Source: Candidatus Pacearchaeota archaeon
GTDB lineage: Archaea; Nanobdellota; Nanobdellia; Pacearchaeales; GW2011-AR1
Direction of reading: 5' to 3'
NCBI GenBank assembly: GCA_016186425.1
Contig: JACPLR010000023.1
Coordinates: 1-48,207 of the forward strand
DNA: 48,207 nucleotides
In this document: piece after piece, positions 1-8,097 of the stretch
Layout of the letters: each line of letters opens with the position of its first letter
Numbering within the stretch: the stretch's first letter is position 1
Made by a program: the position numbers and the translations under genes
The notes under the pieces: generated by a model
Told to the model about the DNA's origin: nothing
What the model saw: only the letters and a program-made list of their open reading frames with translations
The model's database searches: none

Positions 1-342
1 AATGGACAGCTTTGGGATACTACTGAAGGTAGCTGTAAAGCCCTAAGCGAAGGTGATTATGTACTGGGCATAATAAATAACAGAAATATTTGGTCTGAAA
101 AAAAATTAACAAATTTTAAAGGCGAGTATAAAAATAAATATTCTGAAATAAAAGATTTTTTTATACAAAAAACAAATGATTTTGGCTTTATTATAAAAGA
201 AGTTGAAACAGAAAAGACACTATTTGACGGGCAAAGAAATATTCCTCGCGGAGTTAATGTTTATGCTGAAACAACCCCGATAGACATTCTTGACAAGAAT
301 GCAAATATCACCGGAAGTTCTATAAATGTGATTGTTTGGTAA
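1..342 (+). CDS. C-terminal part of an unknown protein (5' end outside the window)
   Basis: Frame 1 is open from the first base to a TAA at 340-342 and gives 113 residues without an internal stop. The piece is polar, has one Cys near its start, and ends in a beta-rich tail with an N-glycosylation-like NIT site and the terminus NVIVW. No family is recognised. The mixed polar/beta composition and the surface-protein setting suggest an extracellular or pilin-like protein, but that is inference. The start and any signal peptide are missing. Confidence 0.6.
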   Translation, partial: NGQLWDTTEGSCKALSEGDYVLGIINNRNIWSEKKLTNFKGEYKNKYSEIKDFFIQKTNDFGFIIKEVETEKTLFDGQRNIPRGVNVYAETTPIDILDKNANITGSSINVIVW

Positions 343-560
343 GGCATCATAAGATTTTTCTGAAATATTACAACACTAAATTTTAATATGCAAAAAATTT
401 AATCCATTTCTAAAATGAATTATTTAATCTTAAAATCTAAAGTATCTGTAGCTTACCCATTTAAATCAGGCAAAATTATGGTATGATTTCAAAACTTCTG
501 AAATGAATATAACCTTAAATCTTCGTTGAAGAAAATTTATACATAATTCAACATATATTT
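343..560. repeat. AT-rich intergenic stretch with a family F repeat copy
   Basis: No gene is seen here. The stretch carries the family F phrase ATTACAACACTAAATTT (about 367-383) followed by an imperfect AAATTT...AAATTT hairpin. Further on (about 470-500) is the phrase AATCAGGCAAAATTATGGTA, which recurs near the other F copies at 17.97, 33.15 and 37.5 kb. Confidence 0.5.
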
Positions 561-571
561 AATTATTTTTT

Positions 572-600
572 AATGAGCGTAGACCGAAGGTCTGCTCATT
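572..600. other. Strong GC-richer hairpin beside the SRP RNA candidate
   Basis: AATGAGC pairs with GCTCATT and, inside, AGACC pairs with GGTCT around a GAA loop. The hairpin lies just beyond the predicted 3' end of the minus-strand RNA at 605-838. It has no long T tract on either side, so it may be a processing or 3'-end element instead of a plain terminator. Confidence 0.45.
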
Positions 601-604
601 AAAA

Positions 605-838
605 CCAGAAAAGCTACCCTTATTTTTTCTCCGCCTTGCTACCCTATAAGCACCTTGATTCCTGTTTAGGGCTGCTTCGATCAAGATCTGACCCATTTCG
701 CAAGAGCAAGATCGAATAGGACAAAACATCAACGTCCAAACAAGGACTTGACTGATCCTAAATCACTCGCCTTCTTGCGGCCTGCTTAAAGCTCGCTAGC
801 AGATGGCGCAGAGCTAACGCGCCGGCCTGTCTACTGAA
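605..838 (-). ncRNA. Signal recognition particle (SRP) RNA candidate
   Basis: This is a GC-rich island in an AT-rich intergenic region. On the minus strand, 669-694 reads GGGTCAG...GAAGCAGCCC, the conserved helix 8 signature (GGUCAG paired opposite AGCAGCC) bound by SRP54. The 5' part (781-827) looks like an Alu domain: stem GGCGC/GCGCC, a second small stem, an outer GGCC/GGCC closure, and complementary loops (GCUC at 811-814, GAGC at 791-794) able to make the loop-loop contact. A GUCC/GGAC stem fits helix 6. The apical loop of helix 8 reads CUUG instead of the usual GNRA type. A box A (857-867) lies about 26 nt upstream of the proposed 5' end. The RNA would scaffold SRP for protein export. 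I could not pair all of helix 5, and the 3' end is approximate. Confidence 0.62.
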
Positions 839-856
839 ATTCAACATAGAGAGCCT

Positions 857-867
857 TTTTAAATATA
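857..867 (-). promoter_or_regulatory. Box A (TATA) of the SRP RNA candidate
   Basis: Minus-strand TATATTTAAAA with purine-rich flanks, an archaeal TATA element. It places transcription start near 838, just before the predicted Alu domain. Confidence 0.55.
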
Positions 868-930
868 TCTTTTAGAAATTTGAAAATAAGTAAACGAAAG
901 TATTTTAAATGAGTTTTATATTATTTAAGT

Positions 931-1077
931 ATGAAAAAAGAAGGTGTTTATGATTTAGTTACAATAATAATGTTCTTATTGGGAGCGTTATTTTTAATTT
1001 CAAATAATATTACAATAGGTTTTGGATTGTGGATACTAACTCTGATAGCTGTTCTATTTAAAAGACAAATATTATAA
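931..1077 (+). CDS. Small two-helix membrane protein (48 aa)
   Basis: An ATG at 931 opens 48 codons ending in TAA at 1075-1077. The product has a short charged start (MKKEGVYD) and two hydrophobic helices (about residues 10-23 and 29-43) ending in a basic KRQIL tail. A box A-like TTTTAAAT at 903-910 lies about 26 nt upstream, which suits a leaderless transcript. The stop is one base before the next ATG, so it is probably co-transcribed with the 122-aa membrane protein that follows. Function unknown. Confidence 0.6.
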   Translation: MKKEGVYDLVTIIMFLLGALFLISNNITIGFGLWILTLIAVLFKRQIL

Positions 1078-1078
1078 A

Positions 1079-1447
1079 ATGGGGTTTATTGAAAACATTA
1101 ATGCAGATGGTTTGCCTAAACAAATAAGATATGACTTTTTTCTCGCTCTTCTAGGGACCATCATTATGTTATATAGTGGATATGTTTTGATTAATAAACT
1201 GCCTCAAGATCCAGATATTAATTTATTATTTTTTATGATTATAGGTTATGGAATATTTCTATTAGGGCTAAATAATCTAAGAGAAGATTTTGTTATGGAG
1301 TATAATTTAAAAAGACTATATTATGAGATAACTAAATTTGATTTATTAAAAGAATTAGAAAAAAGAAAGATTAATACAAAAAGAATATTTTTGATGAAAA
1401 TGAGATATAACAAAGTAAAAGAAGAAACGATTAATAATAAGAAGTAA
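1079..1447 (+). CDS. Two-helix membrane protein with charged C-terminal tail (122 aa)
   Basis: Residues about 19-38 and 48-66 are hydrophobic helices. The remaining 55 residues are Lys/Glu-rich and probably helical and cytoplasmic, with MKMRYNKVKEE near the end. It follows the 48-aa membrane protein with a one-base gap, so the two form a small operon. No family is recognised. The arrangement could be a regulator or assembly partner of a membrane complex, but nothing in the sequence fixes a role. Confidence 0.65.
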   Translation: MGFIENINADGLPKQIRYDFFLALLGTIIMLYSGYVLINKLPQDPDINLLFFMIIGYGIFLLGLNNLREDFVMEYNLKRLYYEITKFDLLKELEKRKINTKRIFLMKMRYNKVKEETINNKK

Positions 1448-1524
1448 ATATACTATTACTTTTAAATTTAAAATTAGTGGCTCCAGATAATAAATTAGGT
1501 AAAGTTATTGCAATATTTTCAGAT

Positions 1525-1680
1525 TTATTTAGTACTAGGATATCTTCTCAAGCTAAAATTCCCTTTTCCATCATTCTCAAAAAAATATAAACGTCCTTTC
1601 CTATACTCATAAAGATTATATACTCCAGCAACTAAATCTACATCTCCATCTCCATCAAAATCTGCACTTGTTAAATCCAT
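1525..1680 (-). pseudogene. VCBS/FG-GAP repeat half of a split small surface protein
   Basis: A 51-codon frame opens with ATG at 1680 and encodes MDLTSADFDGDGDVDLV, a textbook VCBS/FG-GAP calcium-binding repeat, ending YPSTK before TAA. It lies in the same frame as the 63-aa membrane-anchored frame just upstream and is separated from it only by one TGA (1693-1695) and four codons. The two look like one protein of about 116 residues interrupted by a nonsense codon. No ribosome-binding site is visible before the internal ATG. It might be translated separately, but a broken gene is the simpler reading. Confidence 0.55.
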
Positions 1681-1692
1681 TCTAGATTTACT

Positions 1693-1884
1693 TCACATAG
1701 GGATTTCAGCAAAATAATCTGCTTTAACAGCTTCCTGTTCAGCTTGTATTCGGGATGTTTCTTTTTCTTGTCTAATACTTTTTAATTTTTCACGGAGATT
1801 ATAAGCAAAAAAAGAGCTTCCACCTATAAAAAGTATTAATAGTCCACCATTAACTATTTTATTTGTTAAATCTTTTCTTTCCAT
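1693..1884 (-). CDS. N-terminal anchor half of the split VCBS protein (63 aa)
   Basis: The frame begins MERKDLTNKIVNG, has one hydrophobic helix (about 14-29), and then a charged, probably coiled segment (LREKLKSIRQEKETSRIQAE) leading to ADYFAEIPM and a TGA. The same frame continues directly into the VCBS repeat at 1525-1680. As it stands the product is a small single-pass membrane protein that has lost its extracellular repeat. The gene follows the 1346-aa surface protein's neighbourhood but ends before it. Function unknown. Confidence 0.55.
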   Translation of the reverse strand: MERKDLTNKIVNGGLLILFIGGSSFFAYNLREKLKSIRQEKETSRIQAEQEAVKADYFAEIPM

Positions 1885-1930
1885 TTTTTTATTAGTATTA
1901 TAAGATTTTTAATCTTTTATATACTATTTT

Positions 1931-4900
1931 TTACCCCCTAAAATAAAGAATTAATCTAATTATAGCAATTATTATTCCAATAATGAATAAAGCATCTAAA
2001 ATCCATAAAAGATATTTTATTGTCGGGTCTTTTAGATATTCAGCAGCTTTCTTGCTGTAATCTGTCTTTCCATTTTCCATCTGTGGCTTTGTATCTTCTT
2101 TGTAAATTGTTAGCTTCTTTTTATTGCTTGTCAGCTTTGCAGTTCCAAGATTTATTACATTATCTTCTTCAGCAACTGGCTGTGCTGTTTCAGCTTCTTC
2201 ACTAACAGATGTTGCTGCAACAGCAACTTCTTCAGTTTCTTTTGTGATTGTAAGTGTTTTTGCTTCCCTGTCAACTCCGCTTCCATTGAAATAAACACTT
2301 GCAGTTATTTCATAGCTTGCTTCACTTGCATTTTGCGGAAGCGTGAATGAGAAACTTTTAGTCGCACTATCATCATCACCAAAGCTCTCAATGTCAAATT
2401 TTTCTGATTTAAGATTAATTCCCAATTCAGTATTTTTTATCTCAACATAAACATCTTCCTGATCGTCACTTCCAACATTTTGGACTTTTACTCTGAAATT
2501 TATAATTTCTTGCTGTGAAGCTTGAGACGGATCAATAGTAAATTTGTCAATTACAACTTTATCATCTTCTCTCTCAATATTTACATTTATGAAATTGGAA
2601 TTGCACTCGCCAGAATCTGCTTTTGCAAATACATAAATTGCAAACTCGTCTTTTTCATCAATATCTTCAGGAATTGTAATTTTTATCTCGCTGTCTTTAC
2701 TCCTTCCTTTATTAATATCTAATGAATCATCATCACTGTCTTCAGACCGGTTTGTATCTAAATTATACAAATGAGCTTCGACCTTGAAATCATTATCTTT
2801 ATTTAATCCGTTTCTTATTTTAGCTTCAACAGTTATATCATCTCCAATATTCAGCTTATCATTATTATCAGGGTTTCTTATTTCAATGCCAATTAAGCTG
2901 GTTTTATTTGAACATTGAGCCACATTACTGAATGCAGGAGGCTGTTTAACATCATTTACAGTTATTTTAACTATTTTTGTTGTTGTTAAATTTGTTTCAT
3001 CAGTAGCTATAAATCTGACATTATAAATTCCGCTTTGGCTAAATGTTGGAGTCCATAAAAATCTTTGGTTTTCAAAACTTGCTCCGCTTGGCAAATTATT
3101 AGCAGTGTAAGTTATATTGTCTCCATCAAGATCAACAGCATTAACACTGAATTCTATTGTCTGGTTTTCTAAAATTGTTCTATCACTGATACTATTAAAA
3201 ATAGGCGCATCAGGAGCGCTTACACTAAATGTCCTGTTTTCAGATGCAAAGGCAGAATTCCTTGAATCACTGCATCTTACATTCCATAAATAGATTCCAT
3301 CATTAACATTTTCTAAAGCGAAATTTCCTGTAACCATTCCATTTACAAGAGAAAATATCAAAGAAGATACTGGCCCGAAATTACCATTAACATTGCTGTA
3401 TAATTCGCAGTTTAAATTTTCAGCATTGTCAGTAGTGTTAAATGTAAAATTAACATTCCTTACATTAAATGTAGAATTATTATCCGGATTATTCAGAACA
3501 ACACTTGGAATAATCATATCTGCGGAATTTGGCAGTTCAAGTGTTGGAATGTCAAACACTTTAAAGTCATTGCTGTCAGTATTTGTATCCAATCCGTCTG
3601 TTTTTCTTCCAACAGATTTGTTTTGCGGAGGAAGAGGGGCATTTTCCTCTCCGTCCCCATAAATAATCATATCCACATTCTCATTATTGCATATTAATTT
3701 TATAGTATCTCCAGTATCTCTCAACCCATTAACCCATTCAAAAACTATAAACTCTCCAGAATTTAAGCTTCCGTCAAGAGCAAGATTGTCATTATTGCTA
3801 TTTTCTAATTTGCATATTCCCAAATTAAGATTCGTATTGCTTGGATTATAAATTTCAACCCAGTCATTTTCTCCAGTTCCCGGATTTGCTAATAATTCAT
3901 TAATAACTGCTTTTGGCATTACATTTATTGTAATCTGCTGTTCATCTATTCCCCCTTTTCCATCACTTACACTAATCATTACATTGTAACTTCCTTCATT
4001 TCCTTTAGTCGTTTGCCACATTCCGGAAGCATTTAATGGAGATGAAAATGCAAATACAAGATTATCATTGTCAATATCACTGGCAGAAGGGCTAACAACA
4101 ACTAACTGTCCTGCAACTACATCTATATTGTTTAAATGTTGCAATACAGGAGCATCATTTGCTGCAGTAACATTGATAAGAATATTATTGCTATCCACAG
4201 AATTCTGCCCGTCAGAAGCACTGATAACTATAAATCCGTTTCCAAACCAGTTTAATACATTTCTTAAAGTCAGCATACTTCCGGAAATTGTCGCCAAAAT
4301 ATTATTATTTGAAACACTTTTAATGCTGTAATTTAGCGGATCATTCTCAGGATCGCTAAAGTGGCCGTTTAAATCCACATTTAAATTTAAATCTTCATCA
4401 AATGAAACAGATGAGAAATTAGATATTAATCTCGGAGCATCGTTTATGCAGTTTTTAAGCAAGTCACTCGAATTTATATTATATGTTGCATCATCATCAT
4501 TGCAGTCATTACCGCCAGCGACTATTGCGTTGAAACCATCTAAATCAACATCCCTTAAGTCTTTGCCATCGCAATTCTCATCAATTCCATTGTATTTTAT
4601 TTCAGTCGCATTCGGATTAATATTGGCATTGTCATCATTGCAGTCATTGTCAAAAAATCCATCTCCATCCCTGTCCTGCCCGTTAATGCTCCAAGCTAAA
4701 GAATTTCTGAATAAATTTCTTGTATCCCCGCTCCAGTATGCTGTTTCAGTCAGGCCAAAAAACAAGCTTCTTTTGCTTGCTATTTTTCCATTAAGCATAA
4801 GCGTGTTTGGCTGAACATAAGCTACAAATGTTTCGCCGCTTGCAGCATTTTCTCCAATACTAACTTTTTTTAATACTGGTTTTTTTCCACTAAGGTAGTA

Positions 4901-5971
4901 AGCATTTACAGTTGCAGGAGTGTTTGTATAAGCAAAAAATAAATCATTTAATCCTTCTGTTATGGTTATATTTATTTTATTATTTCTTAATTGCAGGAAG
5001 CTTGCTCCGGTTTGTCCGCTGCTTGCACTCCATCCCCATTTTGTTGCAAAATATTTTGAATTAAATATAAGTGAGTTGTGTTGAGTTATTATATTAGATA
5101 ATCTGTCAACATTCAAGCTTCCAAATAAATCATCTCCCACAAAAACTAATCTATAATCTGAGAAATTTGTGCTTTGAATCTGAGTTTCCTGTATTATATC
5201 ATAGCTGTATCCGCTTTCATTAAATATATTCTTTAAGTTGTTATCAGCCATTGAAGCACTTTTTACAACATAAGCAATGTCTTTGGCAAAAACAAGTGGT
5301 GAAACCATTAGAGCTAAGAATACTGTTAAAAAAATTCCAGCCAATATTAAAATAAATAATTTCTTCTCCTTTTTCTTTTTTATAATATACATCAGGCCAA
5401 CAATAACTGCAATTAATAAAATACTTGTTAGCAGCAGGCTTAATACTAAACTGCCATTTATTTTTCCATCGCTATTATTATTTCCTGAAAATACTGAAAG
5501 TATATTTCCACTCAGGGTTCCATTGCCATTTGAATTGCTGTTTGAACTTCCTTGATTAACATTGACAATAATCTGTGAAGATAAAATAACTCCTGCCTCA
5601 TTTTCGTTTGTCGGAGCAAACTTTACATTGATTCTTCCCTCATCTCTTCCAGTTTCCTCTCCAGCCCTTAATGTAAACTTTGCCCGTTTCTCCTCTCCGG
5701 CATTTAAGATAAAATTCTCATCAATTAATTCTATATTGTCAGTTAAATTCCCGCCAACAAATAGAGTGATATTCAAAGGAACATCATTATCATTAATAAC
5801 CTGTATTGATCTTTCAATTTCCTCGCCAGGATCAAGATTTAATACCATTCGGCCGTTTCCTATCTTGCCGGTTATAGCGCTGGCTAAATTTAATGAAAAA
5901 ATTAATAAAATAAATAATCCAATAACCATCCATATACCCTGAAATAAGTTAAATAAATTCTTTTTTTTCAT
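1931..5971 (-). CDS. Giant multidomain surface protein: beta domain, GATase-like, MopE-like, cadherin-like and lamin-tail modules
   Basis: 1346 residues from ATG 5971; an upstream GTG at 5989 is possible. Order: signal/TM (11-32); beta-sandwich (33-138); Asn/Ser linker; TM (174-196); Lys cluster; a second signal-like helix (205-228, ending SPLVFA); a glutamine-amidotransferase-like domain (about 230-425, with YRLVFVGDD); two MopE-type Cys/Asp metal-binding repeats (DRDGDGFFDNDCNDDN, about 430-500); cadherin-like domains (SFDEDLN, PENDPLNYSI); a lamin-tail domain (VINELLANPGTGENDWVEIY); more Ig-like domains; an acidic CARDB-like region; and a C-terminal TM. It is a cell-surface protein, probably Ca-binding and adhesive. 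The GATase-like domain has no obvious catalytic Cys. It shares that domain and a promoter element with the protein starting at 11362. Confidence 0.8.
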   Translation of the reverse strand: MKKKNLFNLFQGIWMVIGLFILLIFSLNLASAITGKIGNGRMVLNLDPGEEIERSIQVINDNDVPLNITLFVGGNLTDNIELIDENFILNAGEEKRAKFTLRAGEETGRDEGRINVKFAPTNENEAGVILSSQIIVNVNQGSSNSNSNGNGTLSGNILSVFSGNNNSDGKINGSLVLSLLLTSILLIAVIVGLMYIIKKKKEKKLFILILAGIFLTVFLALMVSPLVFAKDIAYVVKSASMADNNLKNIFNESGYSYDIIQETQIQSTNFSDYRLVFVGDDLFGSLNVDRLSNIITQHNSLIFNSKYFATKWGWSASSGQTGASFLQLRNNKINITITEGLNDLFFAYTNTPATVNAYYLSGKKPVLKKVSIGENAASGETFVAYVQPNTLMLNGKIASKRSLFFGLTETAYWSGDTRNLFRNSLAWSINGQDRDGDGFFDNDCNDDNANINPNATEIKYNGIDENCDGKDLRDVDLDGFNAIVAGGNDCNDDDATYNINSSDLLKNCINDAPRLISNFSSVSFDEDLNLNVDLNGHFSDPENDPLNYSIKSVSNNNILATISGSMLTLRNVLNWFGNGFIVISASDGQNSVDSNNILINVTAANDAPVLQHLNNIDVVAGQLVVVSPSASDIDNDNLVFAFSSPLNASGMWQTTKGNEGSYNVMISVSDGKGGIDEQQITINVMPKAVINELLANPGTGENDWVEIYNPSNTNLNLGICKLENSNNDNLALDGSLNSGEFIVFEWVNGLRDTGDTIKLICNNENVDMIIYGDGEENAPLPPQNKSVGRKTDGLDTNTDSNDFKVFDIPTLELPNSADMIIPSVVLNNPDNNSTFNVRNVNFTFNTTDNAENLNCELYSNVNGNFGPVSSLIFSLVNGMVTGNFALENVNDGIYLWNVRCSDSRNSAFASENRTFSVSAPDAPIFNSISDRTILENQTIEFSVNAVDLDGDNITYTANNLPSGASFENQRFLWTPTFSQSGIYNVRFIATDETNLTTTKIVKITVNDVKQPPAFSNVAQCSNKTSLIGIEIRNPDNNDKLNIGDDITVEAKIRNGLNKDNDFKVEAHLYNLDTNRSEDSDDDSLDINKGRSKDSEIKITIPEDIDEKDEFAIYVFAKADSGECNSNFINVNIEREDDKVVIDKFTIDPSQASQQEIINFRVKVQNVGSDDQEDVYVEIKNTELGINLKSEKFDIESFGDDDSATKSFSFTLPQNASEASYEITASVYFNGSGVDREAKTLTITKETEEVAVAATSVSEEAETAQPVAEEDNVINLGTAKLTSNKKKLTIYKEDTKPQMENGKTDYSKKAAEYLKDPTIKYLLWILDALFIIGIIIAIIRLILYFRG

Positions 5972-6033
5972 TTGAAAATATAATAACACTTCATGCCTGG
6001 ATAGTGCTACTTAGAAATTAAACCTTTTTCGTA

Positions 6034-6082
6034 AGTATTTAAAGATTATTATCGTCGAGAAAATAGTTTTTTGTAGTTACTT
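6034..6082 (-). promoter_or_regulatory. Shared promoter element, copy 1
   Basis: Upstream of the 1346-aa gene the minus strand reads AAGTAACTACAAA, then CTATTTTCTCGACGATAA, then TTTAAATAC (box A). Nearly the same series with the same spacing occurs at 11398-11447 before the other GATase-like surface gene. The conserved part lies directly upstream of the TATA box, where activators or TFB contacts act. It predicts co-regulation of the two genes. Confidence 0.6.
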
Positions 6083-6116
6083 GAATTAGATGAAAATTTA
6101 ATATAATTAGTAATTT

Positions 6117-6192
6117 AAGGGAGATGTCAAGAAGAACCGCAGCATTCTAAAGGGAAGCGTCATAAGAGAAACCGCAGGTGTCTTTTATTTTT
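6117..6192 (+). repeat. Family E repeat, two tandem copies (first degenerate)
   Basis: The first copy (6117-6149) keeps GGAGATGTCAAGAAGAACC but has lost its second hairpin arm. The second (6150-6192) reads AGGGAAGCGTCATAAGAG, then AAACC-GCA-GGTGTCTTTT as the hairpin, and ends in a T tract. Confidence 0.65.
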
Positions 6193-6247
6193 GAAAATAA
6201 TTCAATATCTTTACATGATTTTTAAGCTGGAAATAATTAAGTTACAT

Positions 6248-6288
6248 TTAAAAGGAGATGTCATAAGAAGAACCTTGGTTCTTTTTAT
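6248..6288 (+). repeat. Family E repeat, complete copy
   Basis: AAAAGGAGATGTCATAAG followed by the hairpin AAGAACC-TT-GGTTCTT and TTTAT. The core matches the copies at 33246 and 33417 almost base for base. Confidence 0.7.
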
Positions 6289-6328
6289 CCAGTAACTTTA
6301 TCTAATGAATCAATCCAAATTTCTCCTA

Positions 6329-6374
6329 ATAAAAGGAAAGTTTGATAAAGAAAACCATTGGTTGTCTTTATTAT
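6329..6374 (+). repeat. Family E repeat, variant hairpin, inserted beside an F arm
   Basis: AAAAGGAAAGTTTGAT is followed by AAAGAAAACC-ATT-GGTTGTCTTT. Both arms differ from the common copy but still pair. Just upstream is CCAAATTTCTCC, the left arm of the family F hairpin. The copy lies about 22 nt past the stop of the minus-strand Cys-rich gene, in position to act as its 3' end element. Confidence 0.65.
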
Positions 6375-6397
6375 TTAATATGGTATATTTACCAAAA

Positions 6398-7399
6398 TCA
6401 AATCGGCTTAATTACGCAATTCAAGCTCTTTACTTCATTGACTTCATTAAGCCCCTTTCCAAATATAAATACATTGTCATTTACAATATCGTAAATATCG
6501 GGGAACAATGTTACATCATATGCAGGGCATAGATTATTCTTGTTGTAAGGTGTTTTAACCAGTGTGAATGTGTTTGCAGTGAAATCTCTCCATTTTTCCA
6601 ATCCAGCCATTTCTCTTTTAACTCTCACATAAAGTTTTCCTTGATTGTCAACTCTTGCATAGAACTTGTAAGTATCATTTCCAGTTATAATATAATGCAT
6701 GTCAGTGCCTATTGAAAATGGTTCTACAGGCTGGTATTGGGTATAGAGTAATCCGCTTAATACTGAGAATCTATGCTTCTGTATTCCAGCTTCAACTTCG
6801 CGATAGCTATTATCTAATGTTAGAGTTACAGGAGCTCCAGGCTGATTGCTCTCGCCATATGTACAATAAAAATTATATGTATGTCCTTGCTGCAAGCTTG
6901 TTTGTATAGGCTGTTTTATTTCCAAATACCTTTCAGGATTTGGATTAAATATTGTGCTCGCCTGGCAGATTTGATTGAAATTATCGAAATCATCGTCAGT
7001 TATATTAATAATTGTATCATTTTCACGAGGTTGTGGCAAGCATGCAGCATTCAAGCATCCAAATGGGCAATTTTGTACAAATGTATTGGTTGTCTGTGTG
7101 TTGCAGTTATTGTTTAAGCATTGTGGAGTTTGAGTTCTGTTCATAATATTATTTCCATCACAAAATAGCTGGCTTGTTACACTTCCGCATTGTGAATCAA
7201 TTGTACATTGAGGTTGCGGCAAACACGCTCCATTACTGCAACCAAACTGGCAGTTTTGCAAAGTAGTATTTGTTGTAATTGTTGTGCATGTATTAGTCAA
7301 AGTGCATGTTGGTGTTTGAGTAATATTGATTCTGTTATTTCCAGAACAAATTACCTGGCTTGACTGGATTCCACACTGCGCGTTATTTATGCATTGCAA
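6398..7399 (-). pseudogene. C-terminal fragment (piece 4) of the giant Cys-rich surface protein
   Basis: The frame starts inside a Cys-rich repeat (QCINNAQCGIQSSQVICSG) that in intact paralogous units is preceded by a DxCxNPGTxxSxC unit, so it has no natural start. After three or four six-Cys units, residues about 125-333 form a different, non-repetitive beta-rich domain (YNFYCTYGESNQPGAPVT, FYARVDNQGKLYVRVKREM) that ends NCVIKPI and TGA. This is probably the C-terminal domain of the original protein. Compared with intact units about 19 nt are missing at the junction with piece 3 (7387-7399), which shifts the frame. Confidence 0.6.
7257..7394. repeat. 138-bp exact direct repeat, copy A
   Basis: Bases 7257-7394 match 9502-9639 without a difference that I can see. 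The repeat is inside Cys-rich coding units. Its protein-upstream edge (7394) coincides with the frame break between pieces 3 and 4. Confidence 0.75.
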
Positions 7400-8097
7400 C
7401 TATTCACAGTTCCTGGATTTACACAAATGTCAGTTGTCTGCGCATTATTATCATTGCAGTCATTATTTGTTATGCATCTTATATTATTGTGCTGGCAGAA
7501 GCTCTGTTGTGTTCCCGGATTTATGCAAAGATCCTGGGTATATGCATTATTGTCATTGCATTCAGCATCTGTAAAACATATTGGTCTTGGAAGGCAGGCT
7601 GCATTAGCACAACCATACTGGCAGGCCTGAACTAACAAATCATTTGTCACACTTGTGCAAAAATTATTTGCAGTGCATGTAGGTGTTATAGTTCTGTTAA
7701 CTAGATTATTTCCAGAACAGACTAAAATACTTGCCATACTTCCACACTGAGCATTATTAATACACTGCAATAAATCATGTCGGCAGAAACTATTAACAGT
7801 TCCAGGATTTACACAAATGTCTCTTGTCTGCTGGTTATTATCATTGCAATCAACATTTGTGAAGCATATTATTGTTTCATGCCTGCATTGATTATTCACA
7901 CATTGATCTATAGTATGATTATTATTATCATTACAATCTAAATCCTCATCACATTCTCCAATTTGTGTGAATACACAAATTCCATTACTGCATGAATCCT
8001 GAGTATTTGCATTATTATCATTGCAATCCTGTATTAATCTAGGTGTTCTGCTTACAACGCAGTTGCTTTGCAGTGTTCCAGGATTTACACAAATGTC
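7387..8097 (-). pseudogene. Middle fragment (piece 3) of the giant Cys-rich surface protein
   Basis: The frame is open from 8097, although the first ATG is only at 7899. It reads CVNPGTLQSNCVVSRTPRLIQ, then repeated units of the form CxNDxDCNDNNxxTxDxCxNPGTxxSxC, and stops at NPGTVNSCNA-TAA. The part before 7899 has clear Cys-rich homology, so the ATG at 7899 is not a true start. At its 5' side about 14-16 nt are missing relative to the paralogous unit near 10190 (KTFQNSTCINPGTLQSNC). At its 3' side about 19 nt are missing. It would have been an extracellular disulfide-rich stalk. Confidence 0.6.

Noticed and set aside
1525-1884. TGA read as a sense codon genome-wide
   Set aside because: TGA ends well-formed genes at 22562 and 26151, so a changed code is unlikely.
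2020-5942. Many plus-strand reading frames of 60-126 codons across the 1346-aa surface gene
   Set aside because: They are antisense to a clear multidomain gene and show no family features or promoters.
6305-6532. A 75-codon plus-strand frame at the end of the Cys-rich gene
   Set aside because: It is made of a family E element plus antisense of the coding region.
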